Below, in pieces: positions 1-8,725 of a stretch of 64,000 nt of DNA. Position numbers and translations under genes: made by a program. The notes beneath the pieces were generated by a model. It searched no databases. It was not told where the DNA came from and saw nothing but the letters and a program-made list of their open reading frames with translations. This DNA comes from an uncultured Phascolarctobacterium sp. (GTDB lineage Bacteria > Bacillota > Negativicutes > Acidaminococcales > Acidaminococcaceae), in the NCBI GenBank assembly GCA_900551745.1, contig URXA01000001.1:62001-126000 (forward strand), written 5' to 3'. Position 1 is the first letter of the stretch. Each line of letters begins with the position of its first letter.

Positions 1-2
1 TC

Positions 3-332
3 GCCGAACGTATTTTAGAGTTGGGTGCCAAAGCTGTTTTGGTCAAAGGCGGTCATTTGAACGGCAGCGCTGATGATCTGCTGTTTGATGGCAGTACAGA
101 ACGCTGGTTTATGGGCGAGCGGATCGACACCAAAAATACGCATGGTACCGGCTGCACATTATCCAGCTCGCTGGCGGCAAACCTTGCCCAGGGTCTGAGC
201 CTGGTGGATGCCGTTGCGGCTTCGAAGGCTTATGTAACAGAAGCGATAGAATACAGTTTGCCGATCGGCGGCGGCTGTGGCCCGACACATCATTTTGTTG
301 ATTTGTACAGAAAGGCAGGCTGGTTAAAATGA
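3..332 (+). CDS. thiD: ThiD, C-terminal part (HMP/HMP-P kinase), cut by window edge
   Basis: C-terminal part of hydroxymethylpyrimidine / phosphomethylpyrimidine kinase, which phosphorylates the pyrimidine half of thiamine in the cytoplasm. The reading frame is open from the window edge, so the true start lies outside. Ribokinase-fold features remain: a KGGH strand early on and the HGTGCTLSSSLAA anion-hole segment, followed by the family ending with a GPTHHF motif. Its stop overlaps the next gene's start by four bases (ATGA), so it is translationally coupled to thiM. Confident family call. Any upstream TPP riboswitch would lie outside the window. Confidence 0.93.
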   Translation, partial: AERILELGAKAVLVKGGHLNGSADDLLFDGSTERWFMGERIDTKNTHGTGCTLSSSLAANLAQGLSLVDAVAASKAYVTEAIEYSLPIGGGCGPTHHFVDLYRKAGWLK

Positions 333-1150
333 GTTTGGTCATCAAAGGGCAATTTGGGTTGATCGTTGATGCTGTACGTGAAAAAAGGCCTGTTATCCAT
401 CATTTGACTAATTATGTGACGGCGGGAGACTGCGCCAATATAACTTTGTGTGCAGGTGCTTCGCCGGTAATGGCCGATGAAGCGGACGAAGTGGCTGAAA
501 TAACTGCTAATGCTGATGCATTGGTACTGAATCTGGGAACTATTGCCAAAGCAAAGATGCAGGCGATGGAAACAGCGGCTGCAGCGGCTAAAAATAAAGG
601 AATCACAGTTGTTTTAGATCCGGTAGGTGTGATGGCCTCCAAGCTGCGTTTAGTTTTTGCGCTGAAGCTTTTGAACGAAGGTCTGGTAACGATAGTGCGC
701 GGCAATTACGCTGAATGCCTGGCGCTGCTGGAAGAAAAAGCTGAAGGCAGAGGCGTAGATTCGAATGGCAACGTGACTGACGGATTACGGGTCGCGAAGG
801 AAGCTGCGGAAAAATATAATTGTGTGTTTGCTGTTACAGGCGTTACTGACTATATCAGCAACGGGAAACAGGCTTTAGTTCTGACTGGCGGACATGAGCT
901 GCTGACGCAGATCACAGGAGCTGGCTGTATGACAACGACGTTATGTGCCTGCTGCGCTGCAGTAACAAAAGACCCATTGCTGGCAGCCGCTTTAGGCGTA
1001 GTGATAATGGGGCAGGCGGCAGAACTTGCCGCAGGCTTTATGGAAACCAAAGACGGGCCGGGAATGTTTAAAACAAGGCTGTTTGACGGTGTTTATCACG
1101 TTACTACAAAATGGAACGTACTGCATTTAGACCCGGAACGGAAGCAGTGA
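329..1150 (+). CDS. thiM: Hydroxyethylthiazole kinase ThiM
   Basis: Phosphorylates 4-methyl-5-(2-hydroxyethyl)thiazole, the thiazole half of thiamine, for salvage. 273 residues, normal for the family. Visible motifs are HHLTNYVTAGDCAN near residues 24-37, VLDPVGV near 97-103 and the GAGCMTTT active-site loop near 198-205 with its cysteine. It lies between thiD and thiE with a four-base overlap on the left and a one-base gap on the right. The trio therefore makes both phosphorylated halves and joins them. No de novo thiazole genes are seen here, so the visible part is a salvage route. Confidence 0.96.
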   Translation: MSLVIKGQFGLIVDAVREKRPVIHHLTNYVTAGDCANITLCAGASPVMADEADEVAEITANADALVLNLGTIAKAKMQAMETAAAAAKNKGITVVLDPVGVMASKLRLVFALKLLNEGLVTIVRGNYAECLALLEEKAEGRGVDSNGNVTDGLRVAKEAAEKYNCVFAVTGVTDYISNGKQALVLTGGHELLTQITGAGCMTTTLCACCAAVTKDPLLAAALGVVIMGQAAELAAGFMETKDGPGMFKTRLFDGVYHVTTKWNVLHLDPERKQ

Positions 1151-1151
1151 G

Positions 1152-1799
1152 ATGGAGAAAATGAAGCGGAAAATAGATTACAGTGTCTATCTGGTAACAG
1201 ATACAGGTTTTTTGCAGGGGCGTGATTTCGCTTCCTGCATCGAAGCCGCACTTAAAGGCGGCGTGACCCTGCTGCAATATCGCGATAAAAATGCTGACAG
1301 CCGGCTGTTGTTTGAACGGGCGCTGCTGCTGAAAAAAATGTGCGCTGTCTATCAGGTGCCGCTGCTGATCAACGACAGGCTTGATATCGCGTTAGCTGTG
1401 CAGGCAGACGGTGTGCACGTGGGGCAAAGCGATTTGCCGGTTACTGTAGTGCGCAGACTGTTAGGCGAGCAGGCAGTTATCGGCGCATCGGCCCATAACC
1501 CTGAAGAAGCCCGGCAGGCGCTTGCTGATGGTGCTGACTATTTAGGCTGCGGTGCGGTGTTTGGCACTACTACCAAAAATGATGCCGGTTATTTAGGACT
1601 TGACGGACTGCAAAGTATCAGACAGGCTGTTACGGCACCTCTTGTCGGTATCGGAGGCGTCAACAGCACCAATTTTGAACAGGTGCTGCAAACCGGTGCC
1701 AATGGTGCAGCGATTGTCAGCGGGATTTTGGCAGCAGATGACATCGAAGCAGAGGTACGCAAATTCAAAACAATCGCTGCCATGTATAAAAATATATAA
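1152..1799 (+). CDS. thiE: Thiamine phosphate synthase ThiE
   Basis: Couples hydroxymethylpyrimidine diphosphate to thiazole phosphate, giving thiamine monophosphate. 215 residues, a TIM-barrel enzyme. Motifs: LLQYRDK (about residue 40), INDRLDIAL (about 73), DGVHVGQSDLP (about 85-96), and GCGAVFGTTTK (about 132-142), the phosphate-binding region. The start at 1152 lies one base after the thiM stop; a second ATG three codons later is equally possible. A strong terminator hairpin follows, so thiE is the last gene of the operon. Confidence 0.96.
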   Translation: MEKMKRKIDYSVYLVTDTGFLQGRDFASCIEAALKGGVTLLQYRDKNADSRLLFERALLLKKMCAVYQVPLLINDRLDIALAVQADGVHVGQSDLPVTVVRRLLGEQAVIGASAHNPEEARQALADGADYLGCGAVFGTTTKNDAGYLGLDGLQSIRQAVTAPLVGIGGVNSTNFEQVLQTGANGAAIVSGILAADDIEAEVRKFKTIAAMYKNI

Positions 1800-1812
1800 A
1801 AAGACAGACAAA

Positions 1813-1850
1813 AAGAGCTATCGCTTTTACTGCGATAGCTCTTACTTTTT
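1813..1850. terminator. Bidirectional intrinsic terminator between thiE and the secretin gene
   Basis: Perfect 12-bp stem (AAGAGCTATCGC / GCGATAGCTCTT) at 1813-1824 and 1832-1843 with a 7-base loop, followed by a T-rich run. A-rich sequence on the other side lets it serve the convergent minus-strand secretin gene too, whose stop codon falls inside the T run. Confidence 0.88.
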
Positions 1851-3297
1851 ATTTATCTTCGTTTAAGATTTGGTTGACGCGGTCACGCATCGAACCTGAC
1901 TGAGGCCCCTTGCCCTTATCGTCGCCAAACTCTTTCTGCAGTTCCTTCATTTCCTTTGCCAGTTCTTTCTGCTGAGCTTTGATTTTAGCTTCAGCCTGAG
2001 AACGCTCGGACTTTTTGATATCCTTCAGGAATTTGTTATCATCGAAATCCTTGAATTCATTTTCCAGAGACTGGGTATCATAAATAGCCGGTGACGCGCC
2101 TGCTTCTGTGATGTGCGGCGTCAGGATCATCATGACCTCAGTTTTATTTTTAGTCGTGCTGCGGTTTTTGAACAGTTCGCCTAAAATAGGAATATTGGAG
2201 AGGAAAGGGATCTTCTGAATATTTTTCTGTTCTTCTTCATTGATCAGGCCGCCGATGATCAGTGTTTCACCGTTACGCATTCTTACATAAGTATCGGCAG
2301 TACGGCTGGTGATCTTGTAATTTTTGATTTCAGACACCAATGTCGGCGTGCTGACTTCAGTATGTACGGCTGAGGTGATCATATCGTCTTCGCTGACCAG
2401 CGGAGTATAGGTGAGTTTGATACCGGCATCTACATATTCGGTAGTGTTGACAGTAATACCGTTTTCAATTTTTTCAGTTAAAACAGGAATATGGTCACCG
2501 ATAAAGATGCTTGCTTCTTTACCGGGAACAGTGATGATTCGCGGAGTAGCTAAAATTTTGGCCTTGCCATTGGCAAACAGTGCGTTGAGTGTCGCATTGA
2601 AACGGAATTCATAGCTGGCGCCAAAATGGACTACGCCGCCGAAATCTTCATCATCGTCATTGCTGCTGCTGCTGTTATTGCTGTCCTCACTGTTCTGTGG
2701 TATCTTATCCCAATTCCAGTTGATGCCCAGGTTTTTACTGTCTTCTTTGTTGATAGAAATGATCTTGGCTTCCAAAGTGATCTGTTTGGTAGCAACGTCC
2801 ATCGCTTTGATTGCCGAGCGTACACGCTCTTCATCTGTGCTGCTGCCGCTGAACAGAATAGAATTGGTGATAGGGTCGATACTGATTTTCTTTTCACTTT
2901 CCAGAATATCATTCAAAGCATTTTTAACATCTTCTGCTTTGGCATAATTCAGCTTAAAAACATTGACGCTGCCGTTGAACTTGTTCAGATTTTCCTGGGT
3001 GGAAACCAAAATAACGCCGTCGACCATGCGATATGCCAGTCCTTTGGCACTGGTGATAAGCTTGATAGCAGTGTTGAACGGCACATTATCTAAGGCAATA
3101 GTAATTTTACCTTTAACAGATTCGTCAGTAACGATACTGGCATCCGAAAGAGCGGAAATAGCAGTCAAAACGTCGCGAACTTCGCCGTCGTGCACATTTA
3201 GGGTAACGTTAGGTGCGGCCAAAGCAACAGTAGTGCTGCTGAAGGCCAAAAGTGCGGCGAGAGTAGTGCTTCGCAGCGATTTTTTCCAAGAATGCAT
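1849..3297 (-). CDS. Type IV pilus / type II secretion secretin (PilQ/GspD family)
   Basis: Outer-membrane secretin, the gated ring through which a type IV pilus or pseudopilus passes. 482 residues, short for PilQ. A signal peptide ends near AALA-AP (about residue 28). Next come an STN-like module (VRDVLTAISALSDASIV), a NolW-type ring module (about 110-170) and the C-terminal secretin beta domain with VPGKEASIFIGDHIPVL and GETLIIGGLI. Odd features are an acidic Ser/Asp/Asn insert near residue 200 and a charged, coiled-coil-like tail of about 80 residues after the beta domain. Its ATG overlaps the stop of the preceding gene by one base and has a GGGAGGAAT ribosome site. Divergent from pilB. 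Confidence 0.92.
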   Translation of the reverse strand: MHSWKKSLRSTTLAALLAFSSTTVALAAPNVTLNVHDGEVRDVLTAISALSDASIVTDESVKGKITIALDNVPFNTAIKLITSAKGLAYRMVDGVILVSTQENLNKFNGSVNVFKLNYAKAEDVKNALNDILESEKKISIDPITNSILFSGSSTDEERVRSAIKAMDVATKQITLEAKIISINKEDSKNLGINWNWDKIPQNSEDSNNSSSSNDDDEDFGGVVHFGASYEFRFNATLNALFANGKAKILATPRIITVPGKEASIFIGDHIPVLTEKIENGITVNTTEYVDAGIKLTYTPLVSEDDMITSAVHTEVSTPTLVSEIKNYKITSRTADTYVRMRNGETLIIGGLINEEEQKNIQKIPFLSNIPILGELFKNRSTTKNKTEVMMILTPHITEAGASPAIYDTQSLENEFKDFDDNKFLKDIKKSERSQAEAKIKAQQKELAKEMKELQKEFGDDKGKGPQSGSMRDRVNQILNEDK

Positions 3298-3812
3298 CAG
3301 TTATTCCTCCCTAGGGTCAAATGGAGCGGATTTTGCGGATGGCTCAGGTCGACAGAATCGGTGCCGATAGCGGCAACAGTATAGTCGCCGAAGCTCTGGC
3401 CGTCTTTATAGTAATTGCTGGTATTGTTGAATTCGATAATAGCCAGCTGCTTGACGCCGTTATTGATGATGCCGCGCAAAACCGGCTGGGCCGCGTAAAC
3501 AGGAGCGCCGCCGATAGCGGCACCTGGATGTACGGCAGGTTTATTGAGCAGTGCTGCCGGAGCCATAAAAGGATTGCGGGCGATAGTTTGTGTTTTAGCT
3601 GCCGGGGTTAAAGCATCTGCGGCAGGCATTACTGCTGCTGCCGGCTGGACCTGGTCAGCTGCCTGGACTTGTCCGGCCCATGCTTTTTCAAACAGGCCTT
3701 CTATATAACCGCTTGCATCAAAGCGGCACATGAAATGCGAGGTGCTCAAAACCAGGAAGGCTGCCAGAATGATAAGTGACAAACGATCAGTTTTCTTTTG
3801 CTGTTTTCGCAT
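3297..3812 (-). CDS. PilP/GspC-like inner-membrane periplasmic protein
   Basis: 171 residues. One N-terminal membrane anchor (about 11-27), an Ala/Pro/Gln-rich linker (about 45-75), then a small C-terminal beta domain beginning after ARNPF (about 79) and containing LRGIINNG and a GQSFGDYTVAAIG segment. The RNPF...LRGI pattern followed by 'G..YTV..I..D.V' is what PilP and GspC homology-region domains show, and these bind the secretin N-domains. It is the first gene of a two-gene unit with the secretin, one-base overlap. The family call rests on layout and pattern; sequence similarity is weak. Confidence 0.66.
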   Translation of the reverse strand: MRKQQKKTDRLSLIILAAFLVLSTSHFMCRFDASGYIEGLFEKAWAGQVQAADQVQPAAAVMPAADALTPAAKTQTIARNPFMAPAALLNKPAVHPGAAIGGAPVYAAQPVLRGIINNGVKQLAIIEFNNTSNYYKDGQSFGDYTVAAIGTDSVDLSHPQNPLHLTLGRNN

Positions 3813-3865
3813 AATAATTCCTCCAATATAAATTACACTGATAATTATAAAATCTTAATATACTT

Positions 3866-3892
3866 ATTATACCACAAGATGAAAAAAAGCAA
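3866..3892 (-). promoter_or_regulatory. Probable promoter of the PilP-like/secretin unit
   Basis: On the minus strand a perfect TATAAT, preceded by TGG (extended -10), reads from 3871 to 3866. TTGCTT lies 15 bases upstream, a slightly short spacer. Divergent from the pilB promoter in the same AT-rich gap. Confidence 0.55.
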
Positions 3893-3925
3893 ATAAATAT
3901 TCCTATTCTTTTTATTAAAATAAGT

Positions 3926-3954
3926 TTGTTTTAGAATACATAGCGTAGTATAAT
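3926..3954 (+). promoter_or_regulatory. Probable promoter of the pilB-pilT-pilC operon
   Basis: TTGTTT at 3926-3931, a 17-base spacer, TATAAT at 3949-3954. It lies about 100 bases before the pilB GTG in the divergent intergenic region of 3813-4051. Confidence 0.65.
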
Positions 3955-4051
3955 TAAATATAAAATAATATAGGCGTATTATTTGTTTTAAAAGCAATAA
4001 AAAACTAAGATAACCGTGTTATTGGCAATATTTAAAATGGAGGAGAACAAC

Positions 4052-5722
4052 GTGGCGACTCAGAAAAGACGCTTGGGCGAGATTCTTGTTACCTCGGGAG
4101 AAATAACGCAGTCCCAGCTGGATAAAGCCCTGGCAGAACAAAAAACAAACGGCAAAAGACTGGGCGAGACCCTGATCAGTCTGAACTTTTTGACTGAGCG
4201 TAAAATGCTTAAAACTTTAGAGAAACAGCTTTCCATACCATATATGTTTTTGAGCGATATAGAAATTATGCCGGAAGCTATTGCAGCAGTGCCTATCTTT
4301 TTAGCAGAACGCTATACTTTAGTACCGCTGAAGAAAGACGGCAACCGTCTGACGATAGCAATGAATGACCCGACAAATTTTTACGCTATTGATGATGTGC
4401 GTATGGTCAGCGGCTGTGATATTTCCATCGTGCTGTCTGAACAGCAGGATATCATCAACGCTATTAACAATTTTTATGGTGTTAGCGGCCGTGTAGGCGG
4501 CAGTTTGAACAAATTGAAGGAAGATTCTTTTGCACCTGTCATTCGCAGGGTCGAAGACAGCAGTGAGGACGCGCCGATAATAAAAATCGTCAACTCCGTC
4601 ATTGAGCAGGCTGTCCGCGACAAAGCAAGCGATATCCATATCGAGCCGCAGGAGGATGATACGAGGGTGCGTTTTCGTGTCGACGGCGTTTTACGCAACG
4701 CTGTAACACTGCCGAAAAATAGCCACAGCGCTATTATTTCACGTATCAAGATCATGGCGGAGATGGATATTGCCGAAAAGCGGCTGCCGCAGGATGGCCG
4801 CATCAATATTGAGCAGGGCGGACGTGATATTGACCTGCGTATTTCTACCTTGCCGACTATTTTAGGTGAAAAAGTCGTTATGCGTATCCTTGATAAAACA
4901 GCGGCTTCTATCGACATTCATGACCTGACTTTTACAGCGAAGAATATGGAGCTGTATGGCAGTCTGTTCAATTCTTCTTACGGTATCGTACTGGTCACAG
5001 GCCCTACCGGCAGCGGCAAGTCGACAACGCTGTACTCTACGCTCACCAATATCAACAATCCCAATAAAAACATCATTACGGTTGAAGATCCGGTCGAATA
5101 CCGTATCGAAGGCGTCAATCAGGTTGCGGTCAACAATAAAGCAGGGCTTACCTTTGCCAATGGCCTGCGCAGTATTTTGCGTCAGGACCCTAATATCATC
5201 ATGGTCGGAGAGATCCGTGACGTTGAAACAGCCCGGATCAGTATCCATGCCGCGTTGACAGGGCATCTGGTTTTCAGTACCCTGCATACCAACGATGCGG
5301 CAGGTGCGATCACACGTCTGATCGATATGGGCGTAGAACCGTTCCTGGTCGCTTCCGCTTTACGCGGTGTCGTGGCCCAGCGTCTGGTGCGCCGTATTTG
5401 CCCGCATTGTAAAGAAAGTTATGCTCCTGATGCGGCAGAAAGAGCCTACATGGGGATCGCACTTGATGAAGATGTGAAACTAAAAAAAGGCGCCGGCTGC
5501 GGTAAATGTAACTTTACCGGCTATATCGGGCGTATGGCGATCCATGAAGTTCTGCCCATTATTCCTGAAATGAAGGAACTGATTTTGCAAAACGCTCCTG
5601 ATACGGACATTTTTGCCGCCGGACGTCCTTATGGTGTCACTTCCATGAAGGAAGACGGTATCCGCAAGGTACTGGATGGCGAAACGACTGCTTCAGAATT
5701 GCTGCGCGTAGCGTACGCGTAA
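4052..5722 (+). CDS. pilB: Type IV pilus assembly ATPase PilB (GspE family) with MshEN-type N-terminus
   Basis: Hexameric cytoplasmic ATPase that powers pilin polymerisation. The GTG at 4052 is chosen because ATGGAGGAG sits 6 bases before it; an in-frame start at 4016 has no ribosome site. 556 residues. Residues about 5-60 carry the MshEN pattern RLGEILVTSGEITQSQ followed by a second LGETL...L..L..Q half, a family with known c-di-GMP binders. The core has GPTGSGKST (about 316), an Asp box, Walker B IIMVGEIRD and His boxes (STLHTNDA). A tetracysteine zinc module CPHC...CGKC is near 449-483. First gene of pilB-pilT-pilC. Confidence 0.96.
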   Translation: MATQKRRLGEILVTSGEITQSQLDKALAEQKTNGKRLGETLISLNFLTERKMLKTLEKQLSIPYMFLSDIEIMPEAIAAVPIFLAERYTLVPLKKDGNRLTIAMNDPTNFYAIDDVRMVSGCDISIVLSEQQDIINAINNFYGVSGRVGGSLNKLKEDSFAPVIRRVEDSSEDAPIIKIVNSVIEQAVRDKASDIHIEPQEDDTRVRFRVDGVLRNAVTLPKNSHSAIISRIKIMAEMDIAEKRLPQDGRINIEQGGRDIDLRISTLPTILGEKVVMRILDKTAASIDIHDLTFTAKNMELYGSLFNSSYGIVLVTGPTGSGKSTTLYSTLTNINNPNKNIITVEDPVEYRIEGVNQVAVNNKAGLTFANGLRSILRQDPNIIMVGEIRDVETARISIHAALTGHLVFSTLHTNDAAGAITRLIDMGVEPFLVASALRGVVAQRLVRRICPHCKESYAPDAAERAYMGIALDEDVKLKKGAGCGKCNFTGYIGRMAIHEVLPIIPEMKELILQNAPDTDIFAAGRPYGVTSMKEDGIRKVLDGETTASELLRVAYA

Positions 5723-5734
5723 GGAGATGACAAA

Positions 5735-6790
5735 GTGATCAAAGAGTTAATGCGTGACGCTTTTGATGTCAACGCTTCCGATATCCATCTGACAGTAGGC
5801 TTGCCGCCAATGTTCCGTGTCAACGGCGTGCTGCGGCAGGCGGGCGAAGAACCTCTGCGCCGCGAGGATACCTATAATATGGCAATGGAGCTGATGGACG
5901 ACAGGCGCCGCACGCAGTTCCTTGATAACGGCGAAGCTGACTTTTCTTATGAAATTGAAAATGTATGCCGTTTCCGTGTCAATGTTTTTAAACAGAGTAA
6001 CTGTGTGGCAGCGGCGCTGCGTTTGATTTCCAATAATATCCCCAGCTTTGAGGATCTGCGCCTGCCTGACGTTATCAGCGACCTTGCCATGCTGCCGCGT
6101 GGTTTGGTGCTGGTGACAGGGCCGACAGGCAGCGGTAAATCAACGACACTGGCTGCTGTTATCAATAAAATCAATAAACACCGCAAAGATCATGTCATCA
6201 CTCTGGAAGACCCGATCGAATACAAGCATAACCATATCAACAGCATCATCAACCAGCGCGAAGTCGGCAGTGATACCAAAAGCTTTGCTAATGGCCTGCG
6301 GGCAGCGCTGCGTGAAGACCCTGACGTTATTCTGGTAGGCGAGATGCGTGATACGGAAACTATTGCCACAGCTATCACAGCTGCCGAGACCGGACATCTG
6401 GTTTTGGCAACGCTGCATACTCAGGATGCGGCATCGACAGTCAATCGTATCATCGACGTTTTTCCCGAACACCAGCAGCAGCAGATCCGCATTCAGCTGG
6501 CAGGTAACCTGCAGGGCATCGTTGCCCAGCAGCTGCTGATGAATCGCGAACAAACCGGACGTTTGGCTGCTTTTGAAATATTAGTTGCCACACCGGCGCT
6601 GCGGAACTTGATCCGTGAAGGCAAAACGCATCAAATACCGTCATATATCCAGACCGGTTCCAAATTCGGTATGATTTGTATGGATGCCTATCTGGCGCAG
6701 CTGGTACGTCAAAACAAGATCGACCGCAGCGTAGCGGAAGAACGCTGTTATGATCCGTTATCATTAGAACGCTATATGCATGGACTATAA
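5735..6790 (+). CDS. pilT: Type IV pilus retraction ATPase PilT
   Basis: Depolymerises the pilus, giving retraction and twitching. 351 residues with a GTG start preceded by AAGGAGATG. An N-terminal PAS-like domain (SDIHLTVGLPPMFRVNG) is followed by Walker A GPTGSGKSTT (about 128), Walker B VILVGEMRD (about 197), HTQDA, and the PilT-type ALRNLIREGK segment near 289, which separates PilT from PilB. It lies 12 bases after pilB and 21 before pilC. Having both an extension and a retraction ATPase argues for a dynamic pilus and against a plain type II secretion system. Confidence 0.96.
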   Translation: MIKELMRDAFDVNASDIHLTVGLPPMFRVNGVLRQAGEEPLRREDTYNMAMELMDDRRRTQFLDNGEADFSYEIENVCRFRVNVFKQSNCVAAALRLISNNIPSFEDLRLPDVISDLAMLPRGLVLVTGPTGSGKSTTLAAVINKINKHRKDHVITLEDPIEYKHNHINSIINQREVGSDTKSFANGLRAALREDPDVILVGEMRDTETIATAITAAETGHLVLATLHTQDAASTVNRIIDVFPEHQQQQIRIQLAGNLQGIVAQQLLMNREQTGRLAAFEILVATPALRNLIREGKTHQIPSYIQTGSKFGMICMDAYLAQLVRQNKIDRSVAEERCYDPLSLERYMHGL

Positions 6791-6811
6791 AGCTAAAGGA
6801 GGAACCGCAGT

Positions 6812-8026
6812 TTGGAGCAATTTAAATATAAAGCACGTAAACGCGATGGCGCAGTTGTTTATGGCACCGTCAACGCCCCTAATGAAGCTGCCGTAGCCGC
6901 CTTTATTCGTAAACAGGACATGTATGTGGCTAATATCGAAGCGTCCAAAAAGAAAGGTTTGTTTTCAGGTGTGCTTTTTGAAGAAAGCATCAATCTTTAC
7001 GACATCTCGATTTTTGCCCGTCAGTTTGCAACATTGCTGGGAGCCGGTGTGCCACTGTTAACAGGACTGGAGATACTCACGCAGCAGTCAGCTAAAGAAC
7101 GTCTGCGTACTGTTTTAGGACAGATAACAACCAGTGTCCGCGAAGGTAAAGCATTGTCGGCAGCTATGGCCGAGTTCCCTAAAGTCTTTCCCGAGCTGAT
7201 GACCAATATGGTAGCGGCGGGCGAGGCCGGCGGTATTTTAGAGATCGTTATGGACCGGTTGGCAGCGCAATTTGAAAAAGATTATCGGATGAATGCCAAA
7301 TTCAAGTCAGCGATGATTTATCCTGCGATCGTTTTATCAGTAGCGGCTATCGTGGTTGCCATTATTATGATGTTCGTTATGCCTGTTTTTGTCGGCCTGT
7401 TTGAACAGCTTAAAATCGAACTTCCATTTGTTACCCGTGTCGTTATCGGTATCAGCAATTTCCTCGGTCATTACTGGTATCTGGTTGGCGCCGCTCTGAT
7501 CGGCTTGTTCCTGCTTTATAAATGGGCGGGCACGAAAGAAAGTTTCCGCCTGTGGCGTGATGGTATTTATTTGAAAGTACCTATTTTCGGGGATCTGTAT
7601 AACAAAATCATCATTACCCGTTTTGCACGTACTTTTGCCAGCTTGTCACGCAGCGGCGTGCCGATTTTAAACGCTATGACCATTGTCAGCAAGGCGACGG
7701 GCAGCCTGCAGGCTGAAAGGGTGCTTAATCAGGCGCGCGGCAGCTTAAGGCGAGGCCGTACTTTGGCAGACCCGATGGAAGCCAGCGGTATGTTTCCGCC
7801 GATCGTTATCAGCTTAGTCAATATCGGCGAAGAAACCGGTGCCCTGGATACGATGCTTGATAAAGTTGCCGACTTCTACGGCGCTGAGGTAGATGATATG
7901 ATCGGCAGACTGCAGACTATCATGGACCCGATCCTGATCGTTATTTTAGGTATCGTTATCGGAACTCTGGCAGTGGCTCTGTTACTGCCGATGTTTGAAA
8001 TAGTCACAAAAGTAGGTAGTCTATAA
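6812..8026 (+). CDS. pilC: Type IV pilus inner-membrane platform protein PilC (GspF family)
   Basis: Polytopic platform on which PilB and PilT act. 404 residues with a TTG start supported by AAAGGAGG 9 bases upstream. Two tandem T2SF domains (about 66-190 and 270-390), each with a FARQFATLLGAGVPLL / FARTFASLSRSGVPIL repeat, and three membrane segments near 170-195, 222-240 and 374-400. Last gene of the operon; no clear hairpin follows before the first prepilin gene, which has its own promoter. Confidence 0.96.
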   Translation: MEQFKYKARKRDGAVVYGTVNAPNEAAVAAFIRKQDMYVANIEASKKKGLFSGVLFEESINLYDISIFARQFATLLGAGVPLLTGLEILTQQSAKERLRTVLGQITTSVREGKALSAAMAEFPKVFPELMTNMVAAGEAGGILEIVMDRLAAQFEKDYRMNAKFKSAMIYPAIVLSVAAIVVAIIMMFVMPVFVGLFEQLKIELPFVTRVVIGISNFLGHYWYLVGAALIGLFLLYKWAGTKESFRLWRDGIYLKVPIFGDLYNKIIITRFARTFASLSRSGVPILNAMTIVSKATGSLQAERVLNQARGSLRRGRTLADPMEASGMFPPIVISLVNIGEETGALDTMLDKVADFYGAEVDDMIGRLQTIMDPILIVILGIVIGTLAVALLLPMFEIVTKVGSL

Positions 8027-8055
8027 ATAAAATATTGCTTTTACAGCAAAAATGC

Positions 8056-8084
8056 TTGATAAAAATTTAAAAAAGAGCTATTAT
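8056..8084 (+). promoter_or_regulatory. Promoter of prepilin gene P1
   Basis: TTGATA at 8056-8061, a 17-base spacer, TATTAT at 8079-8084, inside the 136-base pilC-P1 gap. This is the strongest promoter-like sequence seen around the four prepilin genes. It lies just outside the segment flanked by the 22-bp inverted repeats, so it would stay fixed in an inversion. Confidence 0.65.
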
Positions 8085-8162
8085 TAAAATATAAATAAAA
8101 TAGTGATTATATTATTATCCAAATAATAGTATTAACGCTATATGAAGAAGGGATGAAATCCA

Positions 8163-8651
8163 ATGAAAAATTTTATTAAAAACAGAAAAGGTTTCACTTT
8201 GGTGGAATTGGTAGTAGTAATTGCCATTATCGGTATCCTTGCCGGCATGGCAATTCCGCGTTTTCTTGACGCTACCGCATCTGCCCGCGGCGCAAAAATC
8301 GTAGCTGATATGCGTACTATCCAATCGGCAGAAATGATTTATTATGCTAAAAATGCTAAATATCCGACTAAACAAGATGATTTAAACACTTTAGTACAAG
8401 GTGGTTGGCCTGGCGTTCCGACTGGCAAATTTATTATCGCCCAAGTATTAAAACAGGGTGGCGGTACTACAGAAGGAGTTGCAGGCGATAAGGCTGCATA
8501 TACTTATACTAAAGGAGCAGATGGTGCTTCGGGAACAATTACATTAACTGGTGCTACTGGTCTTACAGGTGTTGATGAAGGTTCAAGTTACACCTTAACA
8601 GTTCTTTTAGGTGGAAATCAGCAAACAGAAGATAAGCCAGCAGGAGAATAA
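8163..8651 (+). CDS. Prepilin P1 (type IV pilin, probable expressed major pilin)
   Basis: 162 residues. Short basic leader (about 9 residues), then the PilD cleavage/methylation site KGFTLVELVVVIAIIGILAG with Glu at +5 of the mature protein, followed by the hydrophobic assembly helix and the conserved ARGAKIVADMRTIQSAE helix. The C-terminal part is Gly/Thr-rich and unlike the other three copies. Ribosome site AAGGGATG precedes the ATG, with a good promoter upstream and a terminator directly after. No cysteines are seen, so there is no disulfide D-region of the Neisseria type. The major pilin role is inferred from position and signals. Confidence 0.92.
   Translation: MKNFIKNRKGFTLVELVVVIAIIGILAGMAIPRFLDATASARGAKIVADMRTIQSAEMIYYAKNAKYPTKQDDLNTLVQGGWPGVPTGKFIIAQVLKQGGGTTEGVAGDKAAYTYTKGADGASGTITLTGATGLTGVDEGSSYTLTVLLGGNQQTEDKPAGE
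8186..8207 (+). repeat. 22-bp repeat inside P1, left copy of an inverted pair
   Basis: 22 bases encoding part of the KGFTLVE cleavage region of P1. An identical copy on the opposite strand lies at 10207-10228 in P4 at the same codons. A further 14-base identity (8170-8183 against 10231-10244 reversed) lies just outside, separated by two mismatched positions. Confidence 0.9.
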
Positions 8652-8670
8652 TAATTTTCATTAATAAAAA

Positions 8671-8698
8671 ACGACTGACAAAAGTCAGTCGTTTTTTC
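8671..8698 (+). terminator. Intrinsic terminator between P1 and P2
   Basis: Perfect 9-bp stem ACGACTGAC / GTCAGTCGT with an AAAA loop and a run of six T. It should cut most P1 transcripts before P2, a common way to keep a major pilin in excess over a minor one. Confidence 0.9.
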
Positions 8699-8725
8699 TA
8701 GAATATTTATTTAGGAGAATCGTAA

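Noticed and set aside
2626..3093. Long plus-strand open frame opposite the secretin gene
   Set aside because: No ribosome site, and it lies wholly inside the secretin coding region, whose domains and signal peptide are clear; the frame is open only because of that gene's codon use.
1849..8026. Type II secretion system instead of a pilus
   Set aside because: A PilT retraction ATPase with the ALRNLIRE motif and PilM/PilN/PilO genes are present, which point to a type IV pilus.
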